This document shows, piece by piece, positions 18,797 through 27,161 of a DNA stretch of 64,000 nucleotides; positions within the stretch are counted from its first letter, which is position 1, and every line of letters begins with the position of its first letter. The notes beneath the pieces are model-generated. The model was not told where the DNA came from. It did not search any database and was given only the letters and a program-made list of their open reading frames with translations. Source of the stretch: Actinoalloteichus hoggarensis. GTDB lineage: Bacteria > Actinomycetota > Actinomycetes > Mycobacteriales > Pseudonocardiaceae. The position numbers and the translations under genes were made by a program. The stretch is from assembly GCF_002234535.1 (NCBI RefSeq), contig NZ_CP022521.1, positions 3,968,001 to 4,032,000 on the forward strand, read 5' to 3'.

Positions 18797-19693
18797 TCAG
18801 GCGGCGGCCGCGGCGCGCAGCGCGTCCCGGCAGGCGCGCACCGCCGGGTGCGCCCCGCTGCCCCGCCGCACGGCGGTGAACAGCCGCCGCCTGCCCCACG
18901 GCTCCGGCAGCAGCGACAGGAAGACGGTCGGCGACCGAGCGGCCCACACCAGGTCGGAGATCAACGCCGCACCGTGGCCCTGCTCGACGAACCGAAGGCA
19001 GGTCAGCGCGTCGGACGTCACGAAGCGGACGTCCGGCTCGAACCCCGCGGAGCGACACAGCGACATCGCCCAGCGTCCCGCCGCGTTGTCCGCGGGTTCC
19101 ATGATCCACGGACGGGCGGCGGCCGACCGCAGCCGTGCGGCGGGATCGGCGCCCTCGACGGGCAGGCTGCAGGCCAGCCGGATGACGTCCTCACACAGGT
19201 CCTCCTGCTCGATCTCAAGCGGTCGGGGCTCCGGATCGTGCGGATACTCCTCGGCGAGCACCAGATCGAAGTCCCTGGCCAGCAGCGCGGGCAGCGCCTC
19301 CTCGGGTTCGGACTGCGTGACCTCCACCCGCAGCCGGGGATGGGCCTGCCGCAGGGTCGTCAGGGCCTGCGGCACGAGCGTGAGCATCGTGGTCTGAAAG
19401 GCCGCGATGCGCAGCGTGCCCGTCACCTCCCGCATGGACGCGGCCAGATCCGCCTCGGCTCGTTCCAGCCGTTCCAGCACCGCCTCGGCATGGGCCACCA
19501 GGATCTCGCCCTGCGCGGTCAGCCGGACTCTCCTGCCCACCGGCTCGCGCAGCGGCACGCCGACCTCGGCCTCAAGCTGAGTGAGCTGCTGCGAGATCGC
19601 GGACGGGGTGTAGGACAGCGCCTTGGCCACCGCGGCGAGGGTGCCGCGATGACTGAGTTCGCGCAGCAGACGGAGCCGGTGGAGATCGAGCAC
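18797..19693 (-). CDS. LysR-family transcriptional regulator
   Basis: A 298-residue regulator of usual family length. The N-terminal helix-turn-helix is MLDLHRLRLLRELSHRGTLA followed by ALSYTPSAISQQLTQLEAEV; the effector domain spans about residues 90-290. The SYTPSAISQQL helix is characteristic of the actinobacterial clade beside amino-acid exporters. It is divergent from the EamA exporter gene with 278 bases between, including an AT-rich stretch at 19745-19765, so it probably controls that exporter. Confidence 0.9.
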   Translation of the reverse strand: MLDLHRLRLLRELSHRGTLAAVAKALSYTPSAISQQLTQLEAEVGVPLREPVGRRVRLTAQGEILVAHAEAVLERLERAEADLAASMREVTGTLRIAAFQTTMLTLVPQALTTLRQAHPRLRVEVTQSEPEEALPALLARDFDLVLAEEYPHDPEPRPLEIEQEDLCEDVIRLACSLPVEGADPAARLRSAAARPWIMEPADNAAGRWAMSLCRSAGFEPDVRFVTSDALTCLRFVEQGHGAALISDLVWAARSPTVFLSLLPEPWGRRRLFTAVRRGSGAHPAVRACRDALRAAAAA

Positions 19694-19971
19694 GACGACG
19701 CCCCTTCCACGGGGTGGACCGGTAAGCCCAGCTGACGACGAAGCCTAAATTTCATTCACTTTACTGACGATCGGGCCGCCGGCAGCGTGAACGCCGTGTC
19801 AGATCAGCGACGAACGCCGTCCTCGGCCCCGCTCCCCGCGCCGTGGACCAGGCGGCATCCCGACGAGCGGCCCGCGAGAGATCGCCGCATCGCTCGCCGC
19901 CGCACCTGCCCCGCAGGCCGCGGCGTCGACATCTCGACCGACCACGGACGGCACCCCGGACAGGCGGCGAC

Positions 19972-21165
19972 GTGACCGAACATCGTCGTGACAGGCCCGC
20001 CGGGCTGGGCTTCGCGCTGCTGGCCGCCCTGGCCTTCGGCGCCTCCGGCCCGCTGGCCCGTCCCCTGATCGACGCGGGGCTGGACCCGCTGCACGTCGCC
20101 TGGCTGCGCGTCACGGGAGCGGCACTCTTCCTGCTGCCCGTGGCACTGCGCCGCCGGGCCGCGCTGCGGCGGCACCCCTGGCTGCTGCTGGCCTACGGCG
20201 TCTTCCCGATGGCGGGCATCCAGGCCTTCTACTTCGCCGCGCTGGCGAGGATCCCCGTCGGGGTGGCGCTGCTGCTGGAGTTCCTCGGCCCGGTGCTGGT
20301 CCTGCTGTGGCTGCGTGTGGTGCGTCGCAGACGAGTGTCCCGGCAGGCGGTGGTCGGCGTGATCCTCGCCGTCGCGGGCCTGACGCTGCTGGTCGAGGCG
20401 TTCACCGGCGGCGGCGGACTCGATCCGATCGGAATCGCGCTGGCCCTCGTCGCCGCCGCCTGCCAGGCCGCGTTCTTCCTGCTCTCCGACGCGGGTGGTC
20501 CGGACGTCGATCCGCCCGCCGTGATCGCCTACGGCGCGATCGTCGGCAGTCTGGTCCTGGTGCCGATCGTCCAGCCCTGGTCGCTGCCCTGGGAGCTGGT
20601 GGGCGGCACGGTCGACGTCGCGGGCCTCGCGATGCCCGCGCCGGCTCTGCTCGCCTGGCTCTGCGTGGTGTCCACCTCGGTCGCCTACCTGGCCGGGGTG
20701 GGCGCCGTCCGACGTCTCTCCGCGCCGATCGCCGGGGCGGTGGCCTATCTGGAGGTCGTCACCGCCATCGCGCTGGCCTGGCTGCTGCTCGGCGAGACGC
20801 TGAGCCTCCCCCAGACCGTGGGGGCGGTCGTCGTCGTGCTGGGTGCGTTCATCGCGCAGCTCGCCGTCCCGACGGAGTCGGGGCCGAACGACCCGGCCCT
20901 GGTGTCACCGGCATCGAGCGGCCCGCGGGTCTCGGGCGTCGCGGCGACGGATCCCGCCGCGGGGATCCCTGCGGCCGTCGACCCGGCGGCGGTGAACTCC
21001 ACGGCGGTCGGCTCGGAGCCGAGCCGGGTGACGTCGTCACCGCCCGATCCGGCGATCGGGGTCATGCGACCGCGAACGCGGGCGACGCCGCCGTCCGAGC
21101 CGCCGGCGGGCGACACCGTGCGCACCGGTTGTCCCGATCCGGCGGGGGAGGACGTGCCGCGGTGA
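19972..21165 (+). CDS. EamA/RhtA-family membrane exporter
   Basis: A 397-residue protein with ten predicted membrane segments in two EamA repeats; the first starts GLGFALLAALAFGASGPLAR, the second GIALALVAAACQAAFFLLSD. The glutamate in LLLEFLGPVLVLL and the YLEVVTAIALAWLLLGE segment near residue 270 are family hallmarks (RhtA-like threonine/homoserine or metabolite exporters). After about residue 300 a tail of some 95 residues, rich in Pro, Ala, Ser and Val, is unusual for the family and presumably cytoplasmic and disordered. GTG at 19972, preceded by ACAGGCGGCGAC, is preferred over an in-frame ATG 129 bases upstream. Divergent from the LysR gene. Confidence 0.87.
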   Translation: MTEHRRDRPAGLGFALLAALAFGASGPLARPLIDAGLDPLHVAWLRVTGAALFLLPVALRRRAALRRHPWLLLAYGVFPMAGIQAFYFAALARIPVGVALLLEFLGPVLVLLWLRVVRRRRVSRQAVVGVILAVAGLTLLVEAFTGGGGLDPIGIALALVAAACQAAFFLLSDAGGPDVDPPAVIAYGAIVGSLVLVPIVQPWSLPWELVGGTVDVAGLAMPAPALLAWLCVVSTSVAYLAGVGAVRRLSAPIAGAVAYLEVVTAIALAWLLLGETLSLPQTVGAVVVVLGAFIAQLAVPTESGPNDPALVSPASSGPRVSGVAATDPAAGIPAAVDPAAVNSTAVGSEPSRVTSSPPDPAIGVMRPRTRATPPSEPPAGDTVRTGCPDPAGEDVPR

Positions 21166-21217
21166 GAGAGCAGGCACACCCCGGCGTGCCCTAGCCCGCA
21201 CGTGGCACCGCCGCTTC

Positions 21218-21248
21218 GCCGCCCCCGACCGTGGCGGTCGGGGGCGGC
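21218..21248 (+). terminator. Hairpin terminator of the EamA gene
   Basis: GCCGCCCCCGACC (21218-21230) and GGTCGGGGGCGGC (21236-21248) form a perfect 13-bp stem with loop GTGGC, about 50 bases after the exporter stop. No U-tract follows. Confidence 0.75.
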
Positions 21249-21475
21249 AGACCGGCGCGTGCTCGGGATGGGGCGATCGACGGACAGCCGGCCGTCACGG
21301 GGCAGGCAGCCATCACGGAGCAGCCCGCCGGTGCCGCGGCGATGCTGCTCGGTCTCATCCGGCTCACCCCTTCTCGAGGGGCGACGATCGCGCCGCACAG
21401 GCGACGTCCGGTACGCGGATCGAGGTGCCGAGCGATCGATTCGACCCGGAGGTTCCTGAATGTTTCGCCCATATG

Positions 21476-21490
21476 TCCGATCGTTTCTGC
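21476..21490. promoter_or_regulatory. LacI-type operator candidate (site A)
   Basis: TCCGATCGTTTCTGC, 100 bases upstream of the LacI-type gene, shares TCCGATCGTTTC with the perfect inverted repeat at 23082-23096 and nine of eleven core bases with sites at 31556 and 31735. Right half degenerate. Suggests autoregulation. Confidence 0.45.
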
Positions 21491-21578
21491 CACGGCAGGG
21501 CGAGCGCAGAGAAGGCACAGGGTCCGATCGGCGCAGTCCCCCGCCATCCGGTGACGACGTCCGGCCTAGGGACCTGGG

Positions 21579-21584
21579 TAGACT
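21579..21584 (+). promoter_or_regulatory. -10 element of leaderless lacI-type gene
   Basis: TAGACT fits the actinobacterial TANNNT -10 consensus and ends 6 bases before the ATG, so transcription would begin at or next to the start codon. No ribosome-binding site precedes this ATG, which supports leaderless translation. Confidence 0.55.
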
Positions 21585-21590
21585 CCGGGC

Positions 21591-22643
21591 ATGCGCGCGA
21601 CGACAGACTCGGCCGACTCGGCGAAGACCCCGACCGGCAAGATCACCATCGCGCAGATCGCCGAGGAGGCGGGCGTCTCGGTTCCGACTGTTTCGAAGGT
21701 GGTCAACGGCCGCGCCGACGTCGCCCGCGAGACGCGCAGGCGCGTCGAGGAGATCATCCGCAAGTACGACTACCAACGACGCAGCGATCAGCGGTCCGTC
21801 AAGGCGAACCTGCTCGACCTCGTGTTCCACGAACTCGAGAGCGCTTGGGCGATCGAGATCATCCGGGGTGTCGAGCAGGTCGCCAGGGACAACGACATGG
21901 CCGTGGTCCTCTCGGAGTTCCAGGGCAGACGCACCCCCGGCCGAGGCTGGGTGGAGGACGTGCTGCGACGGCGGCCGGCCGCCGTCATCTCGGTGTTCTC
22001 CGATCTGAGCGTCGAACAGCAGGCCCGGCTGCGCTCCGGCGGCATCCCTCTGGTGGTGGTGGACCCGGCGGGCGAGCCGGGGCCCGACGTGCCCTCCATC
22101 GGCGCGACGAACTGGAGCGGCGGGCTCACCGCCACTCGCTATCTGATCGGCCTCGGCCATCGACGGATCGCCGTCATCGGCGGGCCGGAGCGCACGCTGT
22201 GCAGCCGGGCGCGAGTGGACGGCTACCGCTCGGCGATGGAGACCGCCGGACTCACGGTGGACCCCGACCTGGTGCGCCACGGCGACTTCCACGTGGAGGC
22301 CGGCTATCAGCAGGCCGCGGCGCTGCTCAGCGGACCCGACCGACCCACGGCCGTGTTCGCGGGCAGCGACCTCCAGGCGATGGGCGTCTACCAGGCGGCG
22401 CGGGAGGCGGGCCTGCGCGTGCCGGAGGACCTCAGCGTCATCGGTTTCGACGATCTGCCCGTGGCCCAGTGGATCGGGCCGCCGCTGACGACGGTGCGTC
22501 AACCGCTGGAGGAGATGGCGGCGGCGGGTGCCCGGCTCGCCCTGGCCCTCGCGGTGGGCGACGAACCGGTGCACACCCGTATCGAACTGGCCACCAGCCT
22601 GGTGGTGCGCGGCAGCACTGCACCCCCGAGGCCGCCGGAGTGA
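21591..22643 (+). CDS. LacI-family transcriptional regulator
   Basis: A 350-residue LacI/GalR repressor. Residues 17-70 hold the helix-turn-helix (KITIAQIAEEAGVSVPTVSK, VVNGRADVARETRRRV) with the hinge following; residues 75-340 form the periplasmic-binding-protein-like sugar domain (SVIGFDDLPVAQW near 295). The VPTVSKVVNGR/YDYQRR pattern resembles actinomycete regulators of xylan and cellobiose use such as BxlR. ATG at 21591, 6 bases after a -10-like TAGACT, implies a leaderless mRNA. Operator-like sites upstream of its own gene, the VOC/oxidoreductase pair and the GH3/ABC locus at 31.5 kb suggest these as targets; its 3' end converges on the VOC gene. Confidence 0.9.
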   Translation: MRATTDSADSAKTPTGKITIAQIAEEAGVSVPTVSKVVNGRADVARETRRRVEEIIRKYDYQRRSDQRSVKANLLDLVFHELESAWAIEIIRGVEQVARDNDMAVVLSEFQGRRTPGRGWVEDVLRRRPAAVISVFSDLSVEQQARLRSGGIPLVVVDPAGEPGPDVPSIGATNWSGGLTATRYLIGLGHRRIAVIGGPERTLCSRARVDGYRSAMETAGLTVDPDLVRHGDFHVEAGYQQAAALLSGPDRPTAVFAGSDLQAMGVYQAAREAGLRVPEDLSVIGFDDLPVAQWIGPPLTTVRQPLEEMAAAGARLALALAVGDEPVHTRIELATSLVVRGSTAPPRPPE

Positions 22644-22673
22644 ACCGGCACCCCCGACACCCTGAGTAGAGCC

Positions 22674-23039
22674 TCACCAGGCGACGAGGCAGAACGGATG
22701 CCCGCTCGGGTCGGCGAAGACCCGGAAGTTCGGCGAGTCGCTCGGCAGGCGGCGGGCCCCCAGCGCCAGCACCGCCCGCTCTCCCTCGTCGAGGTCGTCG
22801 ACGCGCACGTCCACGTGCATCTGCTGCGACGAATGCGGATCGGGCCAGCGGGGCGCCCGCTGCTCGGGAGCACGTTGGAACGCGATGCCCGGCCGGTCGG
22901 GGGCGTCGCCGATGACCACCCAGTCCGATTCGTCCTGCACTCGGACCATGCCGAGCAGCTGCTGATAGAACTCCGCCAGCTCGGCGGGTTCGGGACAGTC
23001 GATCACCAGGGCGTGCCAGCGTCCGATCATGAGAGACAT
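22674..23039 (-). CDS. VOC-family (glyoxalase-like) protein
   Basis: A 121-residue protein of one vicinal-oxygen-chelate unit pair: MIGRWHALVIDCPEPAELAE at the start, FYQQLLGM, the metal-site candidate HVDVRVDDLDEG in the middle and FADPSGHPFCLV at the end. Members include glyoxalases, dioxygenases and drug-binding proteins; with this sequence (glyoxalase_6 type) no activity can be assigned. The start at 23039 follows GCGGGACC; a second ATG three codons later is possible. A perfect inverted repeat (23082-23096) lies 43 bases upstream and could control it. Confidence 0.82.
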   Translation of the reverse strand: MSLMIGRWHALVIDCPEPAELAEFYQQLLGMVRVQDESDWVVIGDAPDRPGIAFQRAPEQRAPRWPDPHSSQQMHVDVRVDDLDEGERAVLALGARRLPSDSPNFRVFADPSGHPFCLVAW

Positions 23040-23081
23040 GGTCCCGCGACACCGCCAGGCCGACAATTCGCCGCGGAGGCC

Positions 23082-23096
23082 TCCGATCGTTTCGGA
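23082..23096. promoter_or_regulatory. LacI-type operator candidate (site B)
   Basis: TCCGATCGTTTCGGA is a perfect TCCGA-N5-TCGGA inverted repeat, 43 bases upstream of the VOC gene start and about 250 upstream of the oxidoreductase gene. The same core recurs at 21476, 31556 and 31735. Confidence 0.55.
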
Positions 23097-23229
23097 CGGC
23101 ACGCCTCCGGACCGGACACCTCGCCGGAACCGCTGAACCCGGTGGGCATCGCCTGAATCCCGCCGACTCCGCCGGGAGATCGGCCGGCCTTGACGACTGC
23201 TCACACACTGGAATACCGTCGAGCAGACT

Positions 23230-23238
23230 GAAAGTTTC
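23230..23238. promoter_or_regulatory. GAAA-G-TTTC palindrome
   Basis: GAAAGTTTC, extended to GAAAGTTTCGATATCG, is a perfect odd palindrome about 107 bases upstream of the oxidoreductase start. The CGAAA-N-TTTCG kind of sequence is typical of LacI-family operators of actinomycete hemicellulose genes. Confidence 0.45.
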
Positions 23239-23344
23239 GATATCGTCCCCGGTCGTGTCGGCGCGCGTCCGGCCCGCTCGCCGCGGGCACACCACCGCCA
23301 GATCACCACGCCCCTCCCGGTGCCCGCGATACCAGAGGAGCCCC

Positions 23345-24457
23345 ATGACCCTCTCCCGTCCCCTGCGCGCGGCCATCGTCGGGACCGGCGGAATCGCCGA
23401 GGTCTGCCATATCCCGGCGCTACGAGCCGAGGCCCACCGGGTGGAGCTGGTCGCGGCGGTCGACGTCGATCCCCGCCGACTCGCCGACTTCCAGGCCCGG
23501 ACCGGCGTCCGACACGGGTACACCACGGTCGAGGAGATGCTGGCCCGTCGACGCCCGGATCTCGTGCACGTCTGCACCCCGCCCGCCGCCCACGTCGACG
23601 CGGTCGTCGCGTCGTTGGCGGCGGGTGCCTGGGTCCTCGTCGAGAAGCCGCCGTGTCGATCGTTGGCGGAGTTCGACCGCATCGAGGCAGCCGAACGGCC
23701 GGGCGGCCCCTATGCGTCGGTCGTGTACCAGCATCGGTTCGGCTCGGGCGCGCGGCATGCCGCCGAGCTGATTCGCCGCGGCGAGCTGGGCAGACCCCTG
23801 GTGGCGCTCTGCCAGACCACCTGGTTCCGCGGCCCCGAGTACTTCGACGTGCCCTGGCGCGGTCGCTGGTCCACCGAGGGCGGCGGGCCGACCCTGGGCC
23901 ACGGCATCCATCAGATGGATCTGCTGCTCGCCCTGCTCGGCGAGTGGACCGAGGTCAGCGCGATGGCGGGCAGGCTGGAGCGCGCGGTGGAGACCGAGGA
24001 CGTCTCGGTGGCCTCGGTCCGCTTCGCCTCCGGCGCGCTCGCCTCCGTGGTCAACAGCGTGCTGTCGCCGGACGAGGTGAGCAGGCTGCGGATCGATCTC
24101 ACCGAGGCCACCGTGGAGGTCACGCATCTCTACGGCCATCGCAACGCCGACTGGCGCTACACCCCGGCGCCCTCGGTCGTCGACGCGGCCCGCCCGCTCG
24201 CCTGGGCGTCGCCCTCGGCCGACGTGCCGAGTTCGCACGGCGCTCAGCTCACCCTCGTGCTCGACGCGATGGAACGCGGCGAGCGCCCGCCGGTGAGCGG
24301 CGACCAGGGGCGCGAGACGCTGGAGCTGATCACCGCGTTATACCGGTCGGCGCTCACCGGGGCCGTCGTCCGACGCGACCAGCTCGATCCGGCCGACCCC
24401 TTCTACCACCGACTGCACGGCGACATCCCGGGCTGGGCGCCCTCGGGCGAAGACTGA
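23345..24457 (+). CDS. Gfo/Idh/MocA-family NAD(P)-dependent oxidoreductase
   Basis: A 370-residue sugar dehydrogenase. The N-terminal Rossmann fold begins RAAIVGTGGIAEVCHIPAL (GxGGIA dinucleotide motif, about residues 9-27); the family hallmark EKPPCRSLAEFD (consensus EKP, residues about 102-104) carries the catalytic Lys. The C-terminal domain has GGGPTLGHGIHQMDLLLALL with the conserved His-Asp pair near 188. ATG at 23345 is preceded by GAGGAG 5 bases away, and the frame open upstream of it is not supported. Probably oxidises or epimerises a sugar taken up under control of the neighbouring LacI-type regulator; substrate unknown. Confidence 0.9.
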   Translation: MTLSRPLRAAIVGTGGIAEVCHIPALRAEAHRVELVAAVDVDPRRLADFQARTGVRHGYTTVEEMLARRRPDLVHVCTPPAAHVDAVVASLAAGAWVLVEKPPCRSLAEFDRIEAAERPGGPYASVVYQHRFGSGARHAAELIRRGELGRPLVALCQTTWFRGPEYFDVPWRGRWSTEGGGPTLGHGIHQMDLLLALLGEWTEVSAMAGRLERAVETEDVSVASVRFASGALASVVNSVLSPDEVSRLRIDLTEATVEVTHLYGHRNADWRYTPAPSVVDAARPLAWASPSADVPSSHGAQLTLVLDAMERGERPPVSGDQGRETLELITALYRSALTGAVVRRDQLDPADPFYHRLHGDIPGWAPSGED

Positions 24458-24868
24458 GGCGGCGGGCCCGGCACGAGCTGGACGCTCACACGCACCCGCG
24501 GCGGTGCGGGCGTCCCGGTCGTCGGAGCGCGCGGGACCGGGAAGAGAGACCGGCGCCGTACCGCGCCGTCTGATCGTCGGCGACGGACCGGAGTGACGAC
24601 AGTCGACGCAGGCACCCGCGACGGCGGCCACGCGCGATCGGCGAGGCGGCACGCGCGGGGAATCGCGGACGCCAGGACGAGCCGCGTGTCAAGCACGGTG
24701 TGAGGAACCACCGCATCAGGTGAACCCGAGAAGACGATCTCGGCATTAGGCTCGAAACGATCTTCGGGCCGAGGTCGACGTCGCACCGCCGGCCGTCGGG
24801 CCGCACGGTGCGACGCCGAGCACGCGACGGTTCCGGTCGACGCCCCCACTTCGACGCTGGGAGCAGCG
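24458..24868. other. 411-base region upstream of the XRE gene
   Basis: No gene supported. Between 24660 and 24770 the GC content falls, as in promoter regions. CTCGAAACGATCTTCGG at 24751-24767 contains, on the minus strand, GATCGTTTCG shared with the LacI-type sites A and B; this may be chance. Confidence 0.4.
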
Positions 24869-26050
24869 GTGTCGGCGGAATCCCACATCGGCGCGCGCAT
24901 CCGCGGTCTGCGCGGCCGGGTCCTCACCCAGCGCGAGCTCGCCGACGCGGCAGGCGTCTCGGTCGATCTGATCCGCAAGCTGGAACAGGGGGCCCGACAG
25001 AGGGCGTCCATCGGCAGCCTGCATGCCATCGCCCGCGCGCTGGACGTCGACGTCGCCGACCTCCTGGGCGGCCGCGGCGGGCCGCTCGCCAGCGAGCCGC
25101 AGGCGAGTCTGATCGCCGTCCGCCACGCGTTGACGACCATCGACGACCTGCTGGACGACGAGGCGACGCCAGAGGAGGCGCCGTCGGCGGAGCAGGCCGG
25201 TCGTACCGTCGGCTACGGCTGGGCCGCCTACTGGCGCGGTCGCTACACCCGGCTCCTGGGGCTGCTGCCCTCGATGATCGCGGAGCTTCGAGCGACGGCG
25301 GCGGCGTCGACCCGCCCGGAGCCGCACGAGCTGCTGAGCCGCTGTCTGTGGCTGGCGGGCTGCACGCTGGTGCACCTCGGACAACCCGACCCGGCCTGGC
25401 TGGCGATCCGACAGGCGATCAGCGCCGCCGATCGCGGCGGAGACGATCTGCTCGCCGCCGTGCTGCGGGGCTCCGCGGCCTGGCAGCTGCTCGTACAGGG
25501 TCGCCAGGTCGAGGCACAGCGCCTCGCCGCCCACGCGGCGGCATCGATCCAACCCGGCCCGGACGCGAGCCCCGACCGGCTGGCCGCCTACGGATCGCTG
25601 ATCACCACCGGCGCCACCGCGGCCGCCAGAGCCGGCGGCGCCGCGGAGGCACGACACCTGCTCGCGCAGGCCGCCGACGTCGCCGCGCACACCGGCGACC
25701 GCGTCGACTACGAGACCTACTTCGGGCCGTCCCAGGTGGCGATGCAGACGGTGGACGTCGCCGTGGTCACCGAGGACTATGCGGGCGCGCTGACCGCCGC
25801 CGCCCGGATGCCGCCGAACTCGACCCTCCCCCTGGCCTCCCGCGCGCGCCACCTGACCGATCAGGCGTTCGCCGCCGCCCGGCTCGGTCGACGGGAGCAG
25901 GCGGTGCAGGCACTGCTGGTCGCGGAGCGGATGGCCCCGGACTGGATGGAGTACCAGACACTGCCGCGACGAGTGGTGTCGGAACTGCTCGGTGCCGAAC
26001 GGTCCACCCCGCTGCGCGCGCTGGCCCATCGTCTGGGTGTCTCCGACTGA
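24869..26050 (+). CDS. XRE-family regulator with TPR-like C-terminus
   Basis: A 393-residue protein. Residues about 5-65 form the Cro/C1 helix-turn-helix (GARIRGLRGRVLTQRELADA, GVSVDLIRKLEQGARQ); the remaining 320 residues are helical repeats rich in Ala and Leu with regularly spaced Trp/Tyr, like the TPR domains that bind peptides in Rgg/PlcR-type and WhiJ-type regulators. GTG at 24869 follows GGGAGCAGC. A cassette of three overlapping small ORFs follows 83 bases downstream on the same strand. Such XRE proteins are abundant in Pseudonocardiaceae and Streptomyces and usually act with small partner proteins encoded nearby. Confidence 0.82.
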   Translation: MSAESHIGARIRGLRGRVLTQRELADAAGVSVDLIRKLEQGARQRASIGSLHAIARALDVDVADLLGGRGGPLASEPQASLIAVRHALTTIDDLLDDEATPEEAPSAEQAGRTVGYGWAAYWRGRYTRLLGLLPSMIAELRATAAASTRPEPHELLSRCLWLAGCTLVHLGQPDPAWLAIRQAISAADRGGDDLLAAVLRGSAAWQLLVQGRQVEAQRLAAHAAASIQPGPDASPDRLAAYGSLITTGATAAARAGGAAEARHLLAQAADVAAHTGDRVDYETYFGPSQVAMQTVDVAVVTEDYAGALTAAARMPPNSTLPLASRARHLTDQAFAAARLGRREQAVQALLVAERMAPDWMEYQTLPRRVVSELLGAERSTPLRALAHRLGVSD

Positions 26051-26133
26051 CACATCCGGGCAGTGGTACATGGCGTCCTAGCCGCGCGGACGGTCCCGCT
26101 CCTAACGTCGGCCTCCTCACCGGAGGAGATCAC

Positions 26134-26229
26134 GTGACCCCAGTTCCACCACCAGCAGCCCTGCCCCCGACCCGCGTCCCGAGGACCGTCGCCACGCCGC
26201 GACGCACCAGGACGAGAGCGGGCGGGTGA
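26134..26229 (+). CDS. Possible 31-aa Pro/Arg-rich peptide, coupled to next gene
   Basis: A GTG preceded by CGGAGGAGATCAC, the best ribosome-binding site in the neighbourhood, opens a 31-codon frame whose TGA overlaps the next ATG (TGATG at 26227-26231). The product begins VTPVPPPAALPP and ends RRTRTRAGG: proline-rich then basic. The strong site, short length and stop-start overlap suggest a genuine small peptide or a translational-coupling leader for the downstream gene. The XRE protein upstream has a TPR-like domain, so a signalling peptide is conceivable but unproven. Confidence 0.4.
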   Translation: MTPVPPPAALPPTRVPRTVATPRRTRTRAGG

Positions 26230-26648
26230 TGATCTACCACGACGTGTCCTTCGCGGTGCCGATCTCCGCGACGCTGGTCGGGCCGCGCGATCGACGCCAG
26301 CCGGTGATCGTGACGATCGACCGGACCCAGGGTCGAGTCCTGCTCCAGCTCGGCGGTCGAACGGCACGCGGGCTGGCGGCGCTGGAACCCCAGCAGGCGG
26401 AGGTGCTGTGCCGGGTGCTGCGTGCGCCCCGCGCGCTGTCCCGGCTGCTGCCCGCCCTCGGCCCCGGACTGGCCATCCGAGTGCTCTGGGTGCGGACCTC
26501 GGCAGACGCGGTCGAGCTGTCGTTGTCCGGACGCGGCGCGCTCACCGACGTGTGGCGGCTGGAACGCGCCCCGGCCCGAGAGCTCGCCGACTCCGTGCAG
26601 AAGGGCGTCCGTCTGCTGTGCACCCCGGTGGGGGCGACATGTCCCTGA
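26229..26648 (+). CDS. Hypothetical protein downstream of XRE regulator
   Basis: A 139-residue protein (MIYHDVSFAVPISATLVGPR...) that I do not recognise. It has an alternating beta-strand pattern (RQPVIVTIDRTQGRVLLQLG) followed by a helix-rich middle and another strand pair (AIRVLWVRTSADAVELSLSG). Soluble, no signal peptide. The ATG overlaps the stop of the 31-codon ORF; an in-frame GTG lies one codon earlier. Its last 10 bases overlap the next gene, so the three ORFs form one translational unit. Confidence 0.6.
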   Translation: MIYHDVSFAVPISATLVGPRDRRQPVIVTIDRTQGRVLLQLGGRTARGLAALEPQQAEVLCRVLRAPRALSRLLPALGPGLAIRVLWVRTSADAVELSLSGRGALTDVWRLERAPARELADSVQKGVRLLCTPVGATCP

Positions 26649-26914
26649 TCGACGAGGACATCCCGACGTCGACGGACGACGGTTCTCGACGCCGCGCCGC
26701 CGAGGGCACTCGGCCGCCCAGACGTCGATGGGCCGGAGTGTTCCGCAGGCTCGAACACCGCAGGGACCCGACCTACCGACAGGTGGACGTCGGGGTGTGC
26801 GGGGCGATCTGCGAGCCCGTCGAGGACGGCGGCGCGCTCCCGAGGTGCCCGGTCTGTCATCCGGGTCTCGCCGACCATGTCGCGGGGATGACGGAGCCGC
26901 CCGCCACGAACTGA
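26639..26914 (+). CDS. Small zinc-finger-like protein (zf-HC3-like)
   Basis: A 91-residue protein with a basic N-terminal half (RRRWAGVFRRLEHRRD) and a cysteine set CGAICEP...LPRCPVCHPGLADH at about residues 54-80. The spacing Cys-x3-Cys ... Cys-x2-Cys-His resembles the short actinobacterial zf-HC3 family found next to XRE regulators, though the match is from memory. The ATG overlaps the previous gene by 10 bases and follows GGGGGCGAC. Probably a partner or anti-regulator for the upstream XRE protein (inference from context). Confidence 0.6.
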   Translation: MSLIDEDIPTSTDDGSRRRAAEGTRPPRRRWAGVFRRLEHRRDPTYRQVDVGVCGAICEPVEDGGALPRCPVCHPGLADHVAGMTEPPATN

Positions 26915-27161
26915 GGTCGCACCCGGACATCGGGTGCTCGACGGCGACGGCGAACCGCGGGGCACCTTGCGTTCCGTGGTCCCCGACGGGATCAGGTCGG
27001 GCGTCGTGGTCAGACGTCATGCCGGGCGCTCGACGACGGCCCGCGGGCACGGTCGGAGTCGGTCCTGCGGCGGTCGAAGCCGCAGGACCCGCCCGGGCCG
27101 AGCTCGTGAACCTCTTGCCGCCGAGGCAGGCCGTCGGTGGCAGGCACCGACCCCGGCAGGG

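Larger units (their letters stand above)
21166..21590. other. 425-base region: terminator, operator-like site and lacI promoter
   Basis: Contains the exporter terminator (21218-21248), a site of the YCCGATMGTKTCGG family at 21476-21490 and the -10 element of the LacI-type gene. No gene on either strand is supported; the open frames lack start signals. Confidence 0.5.
23040..23344. other. 305-base divergent region with two operator-like sites
   Basis: Between the VOC gene and the Gfo/Idh/MocA gene. Contains TCCGA-N5-TCGGA (23082-23096) and GAAAGTTTC (23230-23238), then the ribosome-binding site GAGGAG just before 23345. Nothing coding seen. Confidence 0.5.

Noticed and set aside
20307-21194. 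Second gene overlapping the EamA exporter
   Set aside because: It is a shifted frame of the exporter, composed of Arg/Gly/Ala without any fold-like pattern.
24751-24767. Further LacI-type operator before the XRE gene
   Set aside because: Only ten bases match on the minus strand and the inverted repeat is poor; probably chance.
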